In this document: in pieces, positions 26,652 through 35,207 of the stretch
Position numbering within the stretch: position 1 is the first letter of the stretch
Layout: every line of letters starts with the position of its first letter
From: UBA7430 sp002478765
GTDB taxonomy: Bacteria; Bacteroidota; Bacteroidia; Flavobacteriales; UBA7430
Direction of reading: 5' to 3'
Assembly: GCA_943789355.1 (NCBI GenBank)
Contig: CALSTU010000004.1
Location: forward strand, 62,001 to 126,000
DNA length: 64,000 nucleotides
Notes under the pieces: generated by a model
What the model was told of the DNA's origin: nothing
What the model saw: only the letters and a program-made list of their open reading frames with translations
Databases searched by the model: none
Translations under genes and position numbers: made by a program

Positions 26652-27349
26652 ATTTCAGAAACACGATTAATATCCAAATATTTAGCTGGATCAGATAGTG
26701 CTATTTTATACTTTTCAGCAACCTCTTTTGCCCCAACTAGTTCGCCTTTTTTATAATAATTCTGGAACTCTTTTAATCGAGGAAACTCACTCTCATCAGC
26801 AAAACGAATATCATTTTGCATAGGCGTATCAACCTTTCCTGGAGCAATAGAAAGACAAATAAAATTTGAGTTTTCCTCTGCGATGCATTTGCTAAGCATG
26901 TCCAGACCAGATTTGGATGAACAATACGTACTCCAACCAGCAATAGGAGATCTTGAAGCTCCTGAGCCAATACTCAAGATGACTTTCTGAGCCACTGACG
27001 ACTGATACTTGGCGATAAATTGATTTGAAAGAACAGCTGGCGCAACAAGGTTAATGATGTAAGATGAAGCGATCGCTCCCACCTCTTGTTTCCCCAACTT
27101 TTGAATCGGACCTATCCAACCCGCATTGTGAATTAACGAAATTTGTTCTGCATGACTCCAATCTGGAAAATCAATATCTTCAAGCTCAGAGATGTCTTTC
27201 AAATCCATATGAAGATGTTCGTAATTGGCGTGCTCGATGGATTGAGTTCTACAAATCCCTAAAACTACGTTCTGATCATCTTCTAAAAGTAAATCACAAA
27301 GTGCTTTACCAATTCCACTACTCGTCCCTGTAATAATAAATCCTCTCAT
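26648..27349 (-). CDS. Short-chain dehydrogenase/reductase
   Basis: NAD(P)-dependent oxidoreductase of the classical SDR family, 233 residues. The Rossmann motif TGTSSGIGKAL, the HNAG motif and the catalytic Ser plus Tyr-x-x-x-Lys (YCSSK) are intact. It most resembles the YueD/benzil reductase and sepiapterin reductase branch, but the substrate is unknown. It lies 32 nt after the ktrA-like gene and is probably in the same transcript. Its last codons overlap the convergent M23 gene by 4 nt. Confidence 0.88.
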   Translation of the reverse strand: MRGFIITGTSSGIGKALCDLLLEDDQNVVLGICRTQSIEHANYEHLHMDLKDISELEDIDFPDWSHAEQISLIHNAGWIGPIQKLGKQEVGAIASSYIINLVAPAVLSNQFIAKYQSSVAQKVILSIGSGASRSPIAGWSTYCSSKSGLDMLSKCIAEENSNFICLSIAPGKVDTPMQNDIRFADESEFPRLKEFQNYYKKGELVGAKEVAEKYKIALSDPAKYLDINRVSEI

Positions 27350-27381
27350 GAATGAGTTGTTATAATGGTTGTACCCGGCAC

Positions 27382-28077
27382 TTATTTATTAATTTCCAGG
27401 AAGCGTTCGATATTTTTAGTAAGTCCAAAAATCACAATAATATCCGTTTTTTCAATAACGGTGTTAGAATCCGGAACTCCGATGATGTGATAGTCTTTTG
27501 TTGTGCCTTCAGAAGTACTACCCTCTTGTTTTCTCAACAAGGTAACAAGATTCAGCTTGTACTTCTGTCTCAACCCAATATCTTCCAAGTTTCTTCCACA
27601 AATCTCTTGTGGAGCTTTAACTTCAACAATCTCATAGTCATCAGGAAGCTGAATACACATAACAACTTCTGGGTTGATGAGCATTTCTGCAACATTCCCT
27701 CCTACTTCATCTTCAGGAGACAGAATCTCAGTAATCCCCATTTTCTCCAAAACTTTCCGTTGATCACTACCCATAGCTCGAGCGATGATTCGCTTTACTT
27801 TGAGTTCCATCAATAGAAAGGTCGTTAAGAGCAGACCTTGGAAATTTTCACCAATCGCTACAACGACAGCATCTACATCTTGGATGTTTTGAGACAGAAG
27901 TGCCTTTTTATCTGTTGCATCTAGAGCAACAGCATGAGACACCTCATCCTTTAAACTTTCTACTTTATCAAGGGAGGAATCTATTGCGAGTACTTCTGCT
28001 CCACGTTTAGATAGATTTTTAGCAATCGCTGATCCGAATTGCCCAAGACCGATAACAGCAAAACGTTGATCTGACAT
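27382..28077 (-). CDS. Potassium uptake regulatory protein (TrkA/KtrA family)
   Basis: Cytoplasmic RCK subunit that gates a Trk/Ktr potassium channel in response to nucleotides. The 231 residues have a TrkA-N Rossmann domain (FAVIGLGQFGSAIAKNL with the GxGxxG motif, Asp at IDSS) and a TrkA-C domain after about residue 140 (IVEVKAPQEICGRNLEDIGLRQ). The channel subunit is not in the window, unlike many genomes where it is adjacent. A -7 box lies 23 nt before the ATG. Confidence 0.9.
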   Translation of the reverse strand: MSDQRFAVIGLGQFGSAIAKNLSKRGAEVLAIDSSLDKVESLKDEVSHAVALDATDKKALLSQNIQDVDAVVVAIGENFQGLLLTTFLLMELKVKRIIARAMGSDQRKVLEKMGITEILSPEDEVGGNVAEMLINPEVVMCIQLPDDYEIVEVKAPQEICGRNLEDIGLRQKYKLNLVTLLRKQEGSTSEGTTKDYHIIGVPDSNTVIEKTDIIVIFGLTKNIERFLEINK

Positions 28078-28100
28078 AATGTGGGTTGTATTGTTTCCTA

Positions 28101-28108
28101 CAAATGTA
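28101..28108 (-). promoter_or_regulatory. -7 box of ktrA-like gene promoter
   Basis: TACATTTG on the minus strand, exact TAnnTTTG match, 23 nt before the ATG at 28075-28077. Confidence 0.55.
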
Positions 28109-28240
28109 GAAATATTTTTACAGTCTAAAGATGTTTTCTGAATAGTCCTAATTTATATACAAATTGTTGACGCTCTTGTTAACATAATTACTAGAATTCC
28201 TTTAGTATATTTACATCAAAATTAGCATGAATAATACATT

Positions 28241-28594
28241 ATGAAAAAAGTATATTACTTATCCTCGTGCAGCACATGCAAACGCATTCTAGATCAATTA
28301 AATCTGGATGATTTTGAAACTCAAGACATCAAAGAAACTCCAATAACTGGTAAGCAAATCCAAGAAATGTTCAAGCTCAGTTTGTCTTATGTAGCCCTGT
28401 TCAGCAGAAGAGCTATCAAGTACAAAACCATGGGCTTAAAAAATAAAACCCTACAAGAATCCGACTGTAAGGATTTAATACTAAAAGAGTACACCTTTCT
28501 AAAACGACCCGTTTTCATCGTAGCAGACAAAATTTTTATAGGCAATTCTAAAAAAACTATTGAGACATTAAAAACTTATTTAGCAAATGAATGA
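28241..28594 (+). CDS. ArsC/Spx family protein
   Basis: 117-residue thioredoxin-fold protein of the ArsC/Spx/YffB group. A CxxC pair, Cys10 and Cys13 (SSCSTCKR), lies at the first helix, and KRPVFIVADKIFIGNS resembles the family's cis-Pro region. Spx-type CxxC and the absence of ars genes nearby argue against a dedicated arsenate reductase; the role is unknown. A near-consensus box TATATTTA is at 28206-28213. The gene overlaps the following DMT transporter by 8 nt. Confidence 0.82.
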   Translation: MKKVYYLSSCSTCKRILDQLNLDDFETQDIKETPITGKQIQEMFKLSLSYVALFSRRAIKYKTMGLKNKTLQESDCKDLILKEYTFLKRPVFIVADKIFIGNSKKTIETLKTYLANE

Positions 28595-29483
28595 TATCCT
28601 AAAGTCGCACATAGCCTTGTTTTTTGCAAATCTCATCTATGCGCTGACGTTCACATTGGCTAAAGACATTATGCCCGATACCATTCAACCAATGGGATTG
28701 ATATTAATTCGTGTGTTAGGAGCCATGATACTCTTTCATCTGGCCCACCGTTTTTGGGTTAAGGAAAAAGTGAAACGAAAGGATTACGGGCTTCTGATTC
28801 TTTGTGGAATATTTGGTGTCGCACTAAACATGACCTTTTTCTTGAAAGGCTTAAATTACACAACTCCAATTCACGCTGCTGTCACCATGACTTCAGCACC
28901 CATCATCATATTCATTCTAGCCGTAATTTTTCACAGAGAGAAAAAAACAATGCCTCGTATTTTTGGAGTTGCCTTAGGAGCTATTGGTGCAATTGTACTT
29001 GCCGTTTATGGTCGTGAATTTGAAACAGGAAATCCCAAACTTGCTCTGGGGAACTTTTTTGTTTTCGTCAACGCTGTTTCATACGCCATATATCTCACCT
29101 TAGTAAAGCCACTGATGACCCAATATCATTTTTTAACCATAACAAAATGGATGTTTACAGTAGGGTTTATAGCTGTTTTACCCTTTGGTTTTGAAGAAGT
29201 ACTCCTTGTTGAATGGAAACAGATTTCAAATAAAATTTGGGCCGAAATTGCCTTTGTTGTTGTTGGAACCTCATTTCTTGCCTACATATGCAACATCTAT
29301 GCACTAAGAAAACTACAAGCATCTACCGTTGGTTTTTATATTTACCTCCAACCAGTATTGGCTACTCTAGTGGCACTGATATTGGGCTCCGACCAATTAG
29401 ATCCGGTTAAGATTCTGGCCTCGCTTATTATATTCGTAGGAGTTTACCTTGTAAGTAGAAAGGGCAAAGCTATTGGACCTTAA
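28587..29483 (+). CDS. EamA/DMT-family transporter
   Basis: Inner-membrane transporter of the drug/metabolite superfamily, 298 residues with about ten hydrophobic segments and two EamA repeats (first from SHIALFFANLIYALTFTL, second from LALGNFFVFVNAVSYAIYL). Substrate is not deducible; relatives export amino acids or other metabolites. It overlaps the ArsC-like gene by 8 nt. Confidence 0.9.
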   Translation: MNDILKSHIALFFANLIYALTFTLAKDIMPDTIQPMGLILIRVLGAMILFHLAHRFWVKEKVKRKDYGLLILCGIFGVALNMTFFLKGLNYTTPIHAAVTMTSAPIIIFILAVIFHREKKTMPRIFGVALGAIGAIVLAVYGREFETGNPKLALGNFFVFVNAVSYAIYLTLVKPLMTQYHFLTITKWMFTVGFIAVLPFGFEEVLLVEWKQISNKIWAEIAFVVVGTSFLAYICNIYALRKLQASTVGFYIYLQPVLATLVALILGSDQLDPVKILASLIIFVGVYLVSRKGKAIGP

Positions 29484-29531
29484 CATTTATTGACAAACAA
29501 ATTTACGTACTTTTACACCAAACAATTACTT

Positions 29532-30401
29532 ATGATTCAATCCATGACAGGTTTCGGTAGGGCTACTTTAATTCTACCTCAAAAAAAAATCAGTGTCGAA
29601 GTAAAGAGTTTAAACTCAAAACAAGTTGATATAAATACGCGTATCCCATCTTTCTATAAAGAAAAGGAATTGGAGGTACGCTCTTTACTTTCATCAACGC
29701 TTCGAAGGGGTAAAATAGAACTGTCTATTTTTATTGAAAACACAGACACAAACGCTCAATATAAAATCAATAAAGATTTAGTTGGAGAATACATGCGCTC
29801 ATTGCAGGATTTAGGAAACGAAAAAATAGCTGCTGGAGAACTTTTGAGTATTGCCATGCGCCTTCCCGATGCCATGAAAGTTGAGCGGGAAGAAATAGAT
29901 GAAAAAGAATGGAGCGCTATCATGGAGGTCGTTAAAGAGGCCTTGGACTCTTTAGTTGCTTATCGAAAAGCTGAAGGCTTATCATTAGAAAATGACATCA
30001 AAGAACAAATATCAAGGATTGATAGTCTGCATAATGACGTTCCAAAATACGAGCAAGAACGTATTTCAACAATTAAAGATCGTATTTCAACAAAGCTAAA
30101 TGACGTCTTACAATCGGTAGATTTTGATCAAAACCGTTTGGAACAGGAGATGATTTATTTCATAGAAAAACTAGATGTTTCAGAAGAAAAAGTTCGGTTA
30201 AAAAATCATTGTGCATATTTCATTGAAACCATGAATTCAAATGAATCAAGTGGAAAAAAGTTAGGTTTTATTTCTCAGGAACTAGGCAGAGAAATCAATA
30301 CTTTGGGTTCCAAAGCCAATCATACAGAAATTCAAAAAATCGTTGTTCAAATGAAAGATTCACTAGAAAAAATAAAAGAACAAGTACTAAACGTTCTGTA
30401 A
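29532..30401 (+). CDS. YicC/YloC family endoribonuclease
   Basis: YicC proteins act as endoribonucleases and influence sRNA turnover in E. coli. From the ATG at 29532 it begins MIQSMTGFGRATL, the canonical family start (289 residues), with the N-terminal YicC domain and a C-terminal DUF1732 domain ending LGSKANHTEIQKIVVQMK. A TTG 14 codons upstream is less likely; a TTG-15 nt-TACTTTTA promoter-like sequence (29490-29515) occupies that space. Its stop overlaps the gmk start by one base, and the yicC-gmk-nadD order suggests one operon. Confidence 0.92.
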   Translation: MIQSMTGFGRATLILPQKKISVEVKSLNSKQVDINTRIPSFYKEKELEVRSLLSSTLRRGKIELSIFIENTDTNAQYKINKDLVGEYMRSLQDLGNEKIAAGELLSIAMRLPDAMKVEREEIDEKEWSAIMEVVKEALDSLVAYRKAEGLSLENDIKEQISRIDSLHNDVPKYEQERISTIKDRISTKLNDVLQSVDFDQNRLEQEMIYFIEKLDVSEEKVRLKNHCAYFIETMNSNESSGKKLGFISQELGREINTLGSKANHTEIQKIVVQMKDSLEKIKEQVLNVL

Positions 30402-30970
30402 TGAATCAAGGTAAACTAATCATTTTTTCAGCTCCATCAGGGTCTGGTAAATCTACTATAGTTAACTACTTAATCAATCAAGGGGTACCTGTAGAATTTT
30501 CCATTTCTGCGTGTAGCCGATTGCCCAGAGGTGATGAAAAAAATGGCGTACATTACTACTTTTTATCTCCTGAAGAATTTCAGTCCAAAATTGATGCTGA
30601 CGAGTTTCTCGAATGGGAAGAAGTCTACAAGGATAACTATTACGGAACTCTTCGTTCAGAAGTAGAGCGTATTTGGGCTGAAGGGAAACACGTTATTTTT
30701 GATATTGATGTAATCGGTGGAATTAACCTAAAAAATAAATTCACTAACAATGCGCTCTCTGTGTTCATAAAGGCACCATCAATAGACGTCTTAAAGAAAC
30801 GCTTGTCGGACAGAAATACAGAAACAAAGAGCCAACTGAATATGCGTTTGGATAAGGCTGAAAAAGAAATGAGTTATGCCAATGAATTTGATCTAGTAAT
30901 CATCAATGACAACCTGGAAGTGGCTCAAGCAGAAGCTCATCAAAAAATAACAACTTTTATCAATGGCTGA
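30401..30970 (+). CDS. gmk: Guanylate kinase
   Basis: Phosphorylates GMP to GDP. The 189 residues have the P-loop SAPSGSGKST, the GMP-binding SRLPRGDEKNGVHYYF region and FIKAPSIDVLKKRL of the LID area. It is translationally coupled to yicC (TAATG-type junction) and overlaps nadD by 8 nt. Confidence 0.96.
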   Translation: MNQGKLIIFSAPSGSGKSTIVNYLINQGVPVEFSISACSRLPRGDEKNGVHYYFLSPEEFQSKIDADEFLEWEEVYKDNYYGTLRSEVERIWAEGKHVIFDIDVIGGINLKNKFTNNALSVFIKAPSIDVLKKRLSDRNTETKSQLNMRLDKAEKEMSYANEFDLVIINDNLEVAQAEAHQKITTFING

Positions 30971-31550
30971 TAAGAAAAAAATAGGCTTGTACTTTGGGAC
31001 CTTCAACCCCATTCACATTGGCCATTTAGTCATCGCAAACCATATGGCTAACTACACCGATTTGGATGAAGTTTGGTTTGTTGTAAGCCCACACAATCCA
31101 TTTAAAAACAAAAGCAATCTTCTGGACGACTACGCCCGCCTAGAATTGGTTCATAGAGCCGTAAAAGATTACGATCAACTGCGAGTTACCAATATAGAGT
31201 TTGGCCTACCCCAACCTTCCTATACCGTCAACACACTTGTTCACCTTGGTGAAAAATTCCCAAATCACCATTTCTCACTAATTATGGGTGGTGACAATCT
31301 AAATGCCTTCCATAAATGGAAAAATTATGAATTGATTTTAGAAAATCATCAACTGTATGTCTACCCGAGATTGGCAAACACATCGAGTCAACTTGATCAT
31401 CATGAAAAAGTGAATTTGGTTGGAGCACCCATCATGCAAATATCCTCTTCATTCATTCGAAATGCCATAAAAACGAAGAAAGATGTGCGTGCTGTCCTAC
31501 CTTTAAGCGTTTGGGAGCACATTGATGAGATGAATTATTATAAAAAATAG
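30963..31550 (+). CDS. nadD: Nicotinate-nucleotide adenylyltransferase
   Basis: Adenylates nicotinate mononucleotide in NAD synthesis. The 195 residues carry the nucleotidyltransferase motif GTFNPIHIGHL, MGGDNL and the C-terminal ISSSFIRNAI. It is the last gene of the yicC-gmk-nadD run and is followed by a strong terminator. NAD kinase is also in this window at 61091. Confidence 0.95.
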   Translation: MADKKKIGLYFGTFNPIHIGHLVIANHMANYTDLDEVWFVVSPHNPFKNKSNLLDDYARLELVHRAVKDYDQLRVTNIEFGLPQPSYTVNTLVHLGEKFPNHHFSLIMGGDNLNAFHKWKNYELILENHQLYVYPRLANTSSQLDHHEKVNLVGAPIMQISSSFIRNAIKTKKDVRAVLPLSVWEHIDEMNYYKK

Positions 31551-31565
31551 CTGGATTTTGACATA

Positions 31566-31591
31566 AAAAAAGCAGCTTAAAGCTGCTTTTT
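31566..31591. terminator. Bidirectional terminator after nadD
   Basis: The stem AAAAAGCAGC pairs with GCTGCTTTTT around a short TTAAA loop (arms about 31567-31576 and 31582-31591). It serves nadD on the plus strand and the convergent 53-residue membrane protein gene on the minus strand. Confidence 0.85.
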
Positions 31592-31609
31592 ATGCTGTAA
31601 AGCAAAGAG

Positions 31610-31771
31610 TTATTCGCAAATATTCTTTTCGGAAACCGAAACTTTACCAGAATAAAACAAAGCTCCAGCTCCAATAAGACCTAAAACCAAGTTAGGTAAA
31701 TTACCCAACATAGGAAGAATCTCGAAAGATGCTGTAAATAACTCGCCAAGGCCGCAAATAAGTTCGTTCAT
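31610..31771 (-). CDS. Small membrane protein, 53 residues, unknown function
   Basis: From the ATG at 31769-31771 the product begins MNELICGLGELFTASF, with one or two hydrophobic stretches (FEILPMLGNLPNLVLGLIGAGALFY split by a Pro-containing turn) and a short charged C-terminus. No family recognised with confidence. Support for a real gene comes from an exact -7 box 27 nt upstream, a terminator directly downstream, and use of the only free space between nadD and the DUF6427 gene. A longer start at 31801 would overlap the promoter box. Confidence 0.65.
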   Translation of the reverse strand: MNELICGLGELFTASFEILPMLGNLPNLVLGLIGAGALFYSGKVSVSEKNICE

Positions 31772-31798
31772 GTCGTAAATAGTTTTTCTTAACGCCAA

Positions 31799-31806
31799 CA
31801 AATTTA
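31799..31806 (-). promoter_or_regulatory. -7 box of small membrane protein gene
   Basis: TAAATTTG on the minus strand, exact TAnnTTTG match, 27 nt upstream of the small-protein ATG. On the other strand TATTTTTA (31809-31816) precedes the divergent DUF6427 gene. Confidence 0.55.
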
Positions 31807-31820
31807 CATATTTTTACCAC

Positions 31821-32795
31821 ATGATAGTTAATTTATTTCGTCATACACAAGTCTTCACTATTTTTACTGTGATGATGGTCTGTGCAATAGTCTGGATGGG
31901 TATTTCATTCCATCCTATTCAGTCATCTACCAATACCCATACTCTTTTTTTCGACTTTGCTTTCGGTTGGTTAACCTCACATTTATATTTGGAACGTATT
32001 TCGGTGGGTCTGATTGTCTTTTCGCAATGCATATCTATGAACAGAATCATGGCAAAGCAAAAAATCATTTCAATCAACTCATCTTTTCCAGCCTTATTTT
32101 ATTTAATCCTAATTAGCTTATCTCCCGAAGCAATTTATTTAAGTCCAAATTTGATTGCAATAAGTTTCATACAGCTAGCAATCAATAAAATTCTGAGTAC
32201 ATATTTACAAAAAGAGGCGTATAATCTGGTGTTTGAAGGTGCCTTTTTCCTTAGTCTATCAGCCTTGATATATCCACCATTTTTCGTTTTTATTCCTTTG
32301 TGCTGGATTGGGATGTCTATTTTCTCGCAAATTGAATGGAGACATTGGGTGCTGAGCTCGCTAGGAGTGCTTTGCCCATGGTTTCTGTTTTATACAACCA
32401 CGACCTATCTGAAAATAAACACAGGGAATTACTTCAATGAATTCGAGAGTATATTTGTCGAGAATATAGTGACAGCTTTAAATATAGGAGACCTAATCGT
32501 ATTGTTAGCATTTGGGATATTGACACTGATTTCTGTAGCAGAACTAATCATCAGTCTGAGGCAAAAAAATATAAAAGCACGCAAATCTTATGTGCTTTTA
32601 TTGTGGATACTCCTAACAGGGCTGGTTTACTTCTACTTGAGTCCTGACGCTTATCACATAAAACTGCTCATTTTTGCGATGCCTTTATCCGCCATTACAA
32701 CCAATTACTACTATTACAACAACAAAATAAAATGGCTAAACGCCTTTACAATTGTATTAATTGGAATACTAATAACCAATCATTTAGCTTTTTAA
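31821..32795 (+). CDS. Polytopic membrane protein, DUF6427-like
   Basis: 324 residues, almost entirely hydrophobic, with roughly nine to ten predicted membrane segments. Opening MIVNLFRHTQVFTIF, an ALIYPPFFVFIPLCWIGM stretch and a C-terminus rich in Tyr/Asn fit the Bacteroidota-restricted DUF6427 family as I remember it. Function is unknown; a role in envelope processes is only a guess. It converges on the DUF5777 gene. Confidence 0.72.
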   Translation: MIVNLFRHTQVFTIFTVMMVCAIVWMGISFHPIQSSTNTHTLFFDFAFGWLTSHLYLERISVGLIVFSQCISMNRIMAKQKIISINSSFPALFYLILISLSPEAIYLSPNLIAISFIQLAINKILSTYLQKEAYNLVFEGAFFLSLSALIYPPFFVFIPLCWIGMSIFSQIEWRHWVLSSLGVLCPWFLFYTTTTYLKINTGNYFNEFESIFVENIVTALNIGDLIVLLAFGILTLISVAELIISLRQKNIKARKSYVLLLWILLTGLVYFYLSPDAYHIKLLIFAMPLSAITTNYYYYNNKIKWLNAFTIVLIGILITNHLAF

Positions 32796-32836
32796 TACGG
32801 ACAAGATAGGACCTCAAAATCGATTTAAAATACCGA

Positions 32837-33688
32837 TCACTGGAATACTCTCGAAATATTGAACCCAAAATAGATAGCTCCTTCAGACCACTTCCCTAAA
32901 GTTTCGCCAATAAATGCCCTTTCGAACATCCCCTGAGAATTGGTTAAGTGCAACTGAAAAACATGCCCTCCTGTCTCAATATCAAACCCTAATGATAAAG
33001 AATTCGTGAAATCCTCAAAAGGTCGATTGAGCTGATAAAAATACTCCCCATTTAAAGAAACTCGATTTGATATTTTATATCGAGCACCCAGACCCATGGC
33101 GAAATAATTATTGTTCATGGTATTGCTTTGAACCAAATTTCGATGAACAAGTGTAGGTGTTAATTGTAAAGAGAATGCCTGATTAAACTTTCTAGCAATT
33201 AGGACTTGATGTACATAGGACACACGTGACCTGAAAAAGTTTTCTCGTTCGGGGTTTGCCCATCTTAAAGAATTTATAAACGCTGCGTGGTAAGTCCCTA
33301 AAGACACTTTTGCCCTCCCCACTTTTCTTTGTCTTAACACCCGTGTTTTAACCGAAGCCTCATACGTTTTCTGGAAGCTACTTCGAGCAACACCAAAAAC
33401 GAATCCATCTGTAAGACCGTAATCAAAAGACATTCGCATACTTGCTTGATCAAGACCCCAAAGCTCATAAGCTCCACTATTAATCGTCCCAAAACGGTGC
33501 TCTATAATAAACAATAAAGCTCCTTTACTTGGCATTTCTACAGACTGTCCGTTGAGAACTTTTGTCGCTTTGAATGTACTCTGAACCTGCTGATTTTCTT
33601 GTTGGTCACCCAAAAGACTGAGTAAGTCATCTTGTGCAGATAAAGTGCTCGAAAATAGAATTAAACCGAGTAGTAAAGTTTTTGACAC
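32837..33688 (-). CDS. Outer-membrane beta-barrel protein, DUF5777 family
   Basis: 283 residues with a signal peptide (LLLGLILFSSTLSAQ) and a mature protein of alternating beta strands ending in Phe-Gln (FNISRVFQ), as expected for an outer-membrane barrel. FIIEHRFGTINSGAYELWGLDQA matches the DUF5777 opening. It follows the YceI-like gene by 3 nt, in a three-gene cassette with a cytochrome c lipoprotein that recurs in Bacteroidota. Function is not established. Confidence 0.82.
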   Translation of the reverse strand: MSKTLLLGLILFSSTLSAQDDLLSLLGDQQENQQVQSTFKATKVLNGQSVEMPSKGALLFIIEHRFGTINSGAYELWGLDQASMRMSFDYGLTDGFVFGVARSSFQKTYEASVKTRVLRQRKVGRAKVSLGTYHAAFINSLRWANPERENFFRSRVSYVHQVLIARKFNQAFSLQLTPTLVHRNLVQSNTMNNNYFAMGLGARYKISNRVSLNGEYFYQLNRPFEDFTNSLSLGFDIETGGHVFQLHLTNSQGMFERAFIGETLGKWSEGAIYFGFNISRVFQ

Positions 33689-33691
33689 GTT

Positions 33692-34231
33692 TTATATTTT
33701 TGTTAGGAGTACATTTACGACTATCTGAATCTCATTAGAGATTTTGTCAGAAACCAACTTAGGAATCTTTATGTTGAAGTCAGAGCAAAGTAGATTGAAT
33801 GAACTAGAGCCAACTAAAGCTCCATCTTGCCATTTCATACGAACTGGAATCTTAATTTCTTTTTGAACACCATGCATATCCATTACTCCGGTTACGCTGA
33901 GTTCTTTCCCACTCAATGAGTCAAGAGCTGAAACATTAACAAACCTCCCTCTGAATGTAGCTTTGGGATAATCGTCTGAGGCTACATAATTTTCATTGAA
34001 ATGCTCCTCCATCAAAGCAATCTTAAAATGAAATGCCCTCATAAATACTTGAAAAGCTAAATCTCCATTTGATAAGTCAATTACAGCTCCAACTTGATTG
34101 TTTATTGCAGCTACAACATCAATCGCATCGGTGTCAGAAAGAAAAGAAACCTCTCCATTGCGAGTCATGAACTTCTGAGCATATGAATGACTCATTGAAA
34201 ACAAAAATAGGGCTAAAATTAATCTATTCAT
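33692..34231 (-). CDS. YceI-like exported lipid-binding protein
   Basis: 179 residues with a signal peptide (LILALFLFSMSHSYAQ) and a YceI-type lipocalin-like barrel. YPKATFRGRFVNVS, the VTGVMDMHGVQKEI strand pair and the final repeats are characteristic. YceI proteins bind polyisoprenoid or other amphiphilic ligands in the periplasm; the ligand here is unknown. Gaps of 2-3 nt tie it to the cytochrome and DUF5777 genes. Confidence 0.85.
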   Translation of the reverse strand: MNRLILALFLFSMSHSYAQKFMTRNGEVSFLSDTDAIDVVAAINNQVGAVIDLSNGDLAFQVFMRAFHFKIALMEEHFNENYVASDDYPKATFRGRFVNVSALDSLSGKELSVTGVMDMHGVQKEIKIPVRMKWQDGALVGSSSFNLLCSDFNIKIPKLVSDKISNEIQIVVNVLLTKI

Positions 34232-34233
34232 GA

Positions 34234-34602
34234 CTAGTTATCTAGGCTGCCTTGATTTACCCAAGCTTTAATCTGATCAATTTCACAAGTTGGCAATTTG
34301 TACCCCATGGGCATTAATCTAGGGTCAGATTCTTCTCTTTCAATACGATTGATCATCCCGCCACTTGTGTTGTTCTTGGATGAACTACTTATTTGATCGT
34401 AACTTTCTAACAACAAACCTGCAGAAGGCGTAACACCACCATGACAAGAACTACAATTTGTCTTTATAATGGGTAAAATGTCTGACTGAAAAGAAACAAG
34501 TATTGTATCACAATTTGACCCCTCATACAATTCATCTTCGCTGTCAGAACTACAAGCACAAATCAAGCAGAGTGCCAAAACTGCCTTTAAAACTATTTTC
34601 AT
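34234..34602 (-). CDS. Cytochrome c-type lipoprotein
   Basis: 122 residues with a lipoprotein signal (LCLICAC, acylated Cys17) and a single c-type heme site, Cys50-x-x-Cys53-His54 (CSSCHGG). Met residues in PRLMPMGYKLP could supply the sixth ligand. The fold looks like the small planctomycete-type cytochrome C domain found in exported Bacteroidota lipoproteins. It is first in the cassette with YceI and DUF5777. No oxidase or dehydrogenase partner is adjacent. Confidence 0.85.
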   Translation of the reverse strand: MKIVLKAVLALCLICACSSDSEDELYEGSNCDTILVSFQSDILPIIKTNCSSCHGGVTPSAGLLLESYDQISSSSKNNTSGGMINRIEREESDPRLMPMGYKLPTCEIDQIKAWVNQGSLDN

Positions 34603-34773
34603 TACCAGATTTTTAGGGTGAGTTTACACATTACAAATTACTAATAATTTCGCAATCTCTTACACCAATCACTAAAGACCTTTTTTAAAAGTCAACAAAA
34701 CTCAGAATTGACAGCTAATTGTAACCAATTAAGGATAAATATGTATCTTAATCATTAGAACAAGCCATATATC

Positions 34774-35163
34774 ATGAAATATAAAATACTACTTCTTTTA
34801 CTCCTGACATCAGTAAGCATCTACCTTGTTTTTCAACATGTGTATCAGGACCATAAGAATATAGCCTATCAAGACGCTAAGCATCGAATTACTAGTGATT
34901 TACTCCTTTATCATTACTCTGAAAAACCTGATTTGGCGAATGATTTATACCTCAATCAAATCCTGGAACTCAAAGGTGTAGTCAAGTCAGTCGCTGATGA
35001 TCTCATTATTCTACACCCGGGTGTGGTATGTAAGTTGGACAATGATTTCCATCCAAACAACATTAAAAGCATGGATTCCGTTGTAATTAAAGCGCGATGT
35101 ATTGGTTTTGACGATCTTTTTGGAGAAGTTAAGATGGATAAAACCATCATCAATAGGCAATAA
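34774..35163 (+). CDS. Exported OB-fold (tRNA_anti-like) protein
   Basis: 129 residues with an N-terminal membrane anchor or signal (YKILLLLLLTSVSIYLVF) and a domain with LNQILELKGVVKSV..., which matches the OB-fold tRNA_anti-like family of Bacteroidota exported proteins. Function unknown. It is divergent from the cytochrome c gene across 171 nt in which no exact -7 box was found. Confidence 0.68.
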   Translation: MKYKILLLLLLTSVSIYLVFQHVYQDHKNIAYQDAKHRITSDLLLYHYSEKPDLANDLYLNQILELKGVVKSVADDLIILHPGVVCKLDNDFHPNNIKSMDSVVIKARCIGFDDLFGEVKMDKTIINRQ

Positions 35164-35207
35164 ATATAAAATATCTCCCATTTAAGGGCGGGCTCGACAT
35201 AAATCAT

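Noticed and set aside
27352..27816. 154-residue open frame on the plus strand opposite the ktrA-like gene
   Set aside because: The translation lacks any family features and the opposite strand carries an intact TrkA-N/TrkA-C protein.
28241..28594. Arsenate reductase (arsC)
   Set aside because: The fold matches, but the CxxC motif is of Spx/YffB type and no ars genes are near, so arsenic resistance is not supported.
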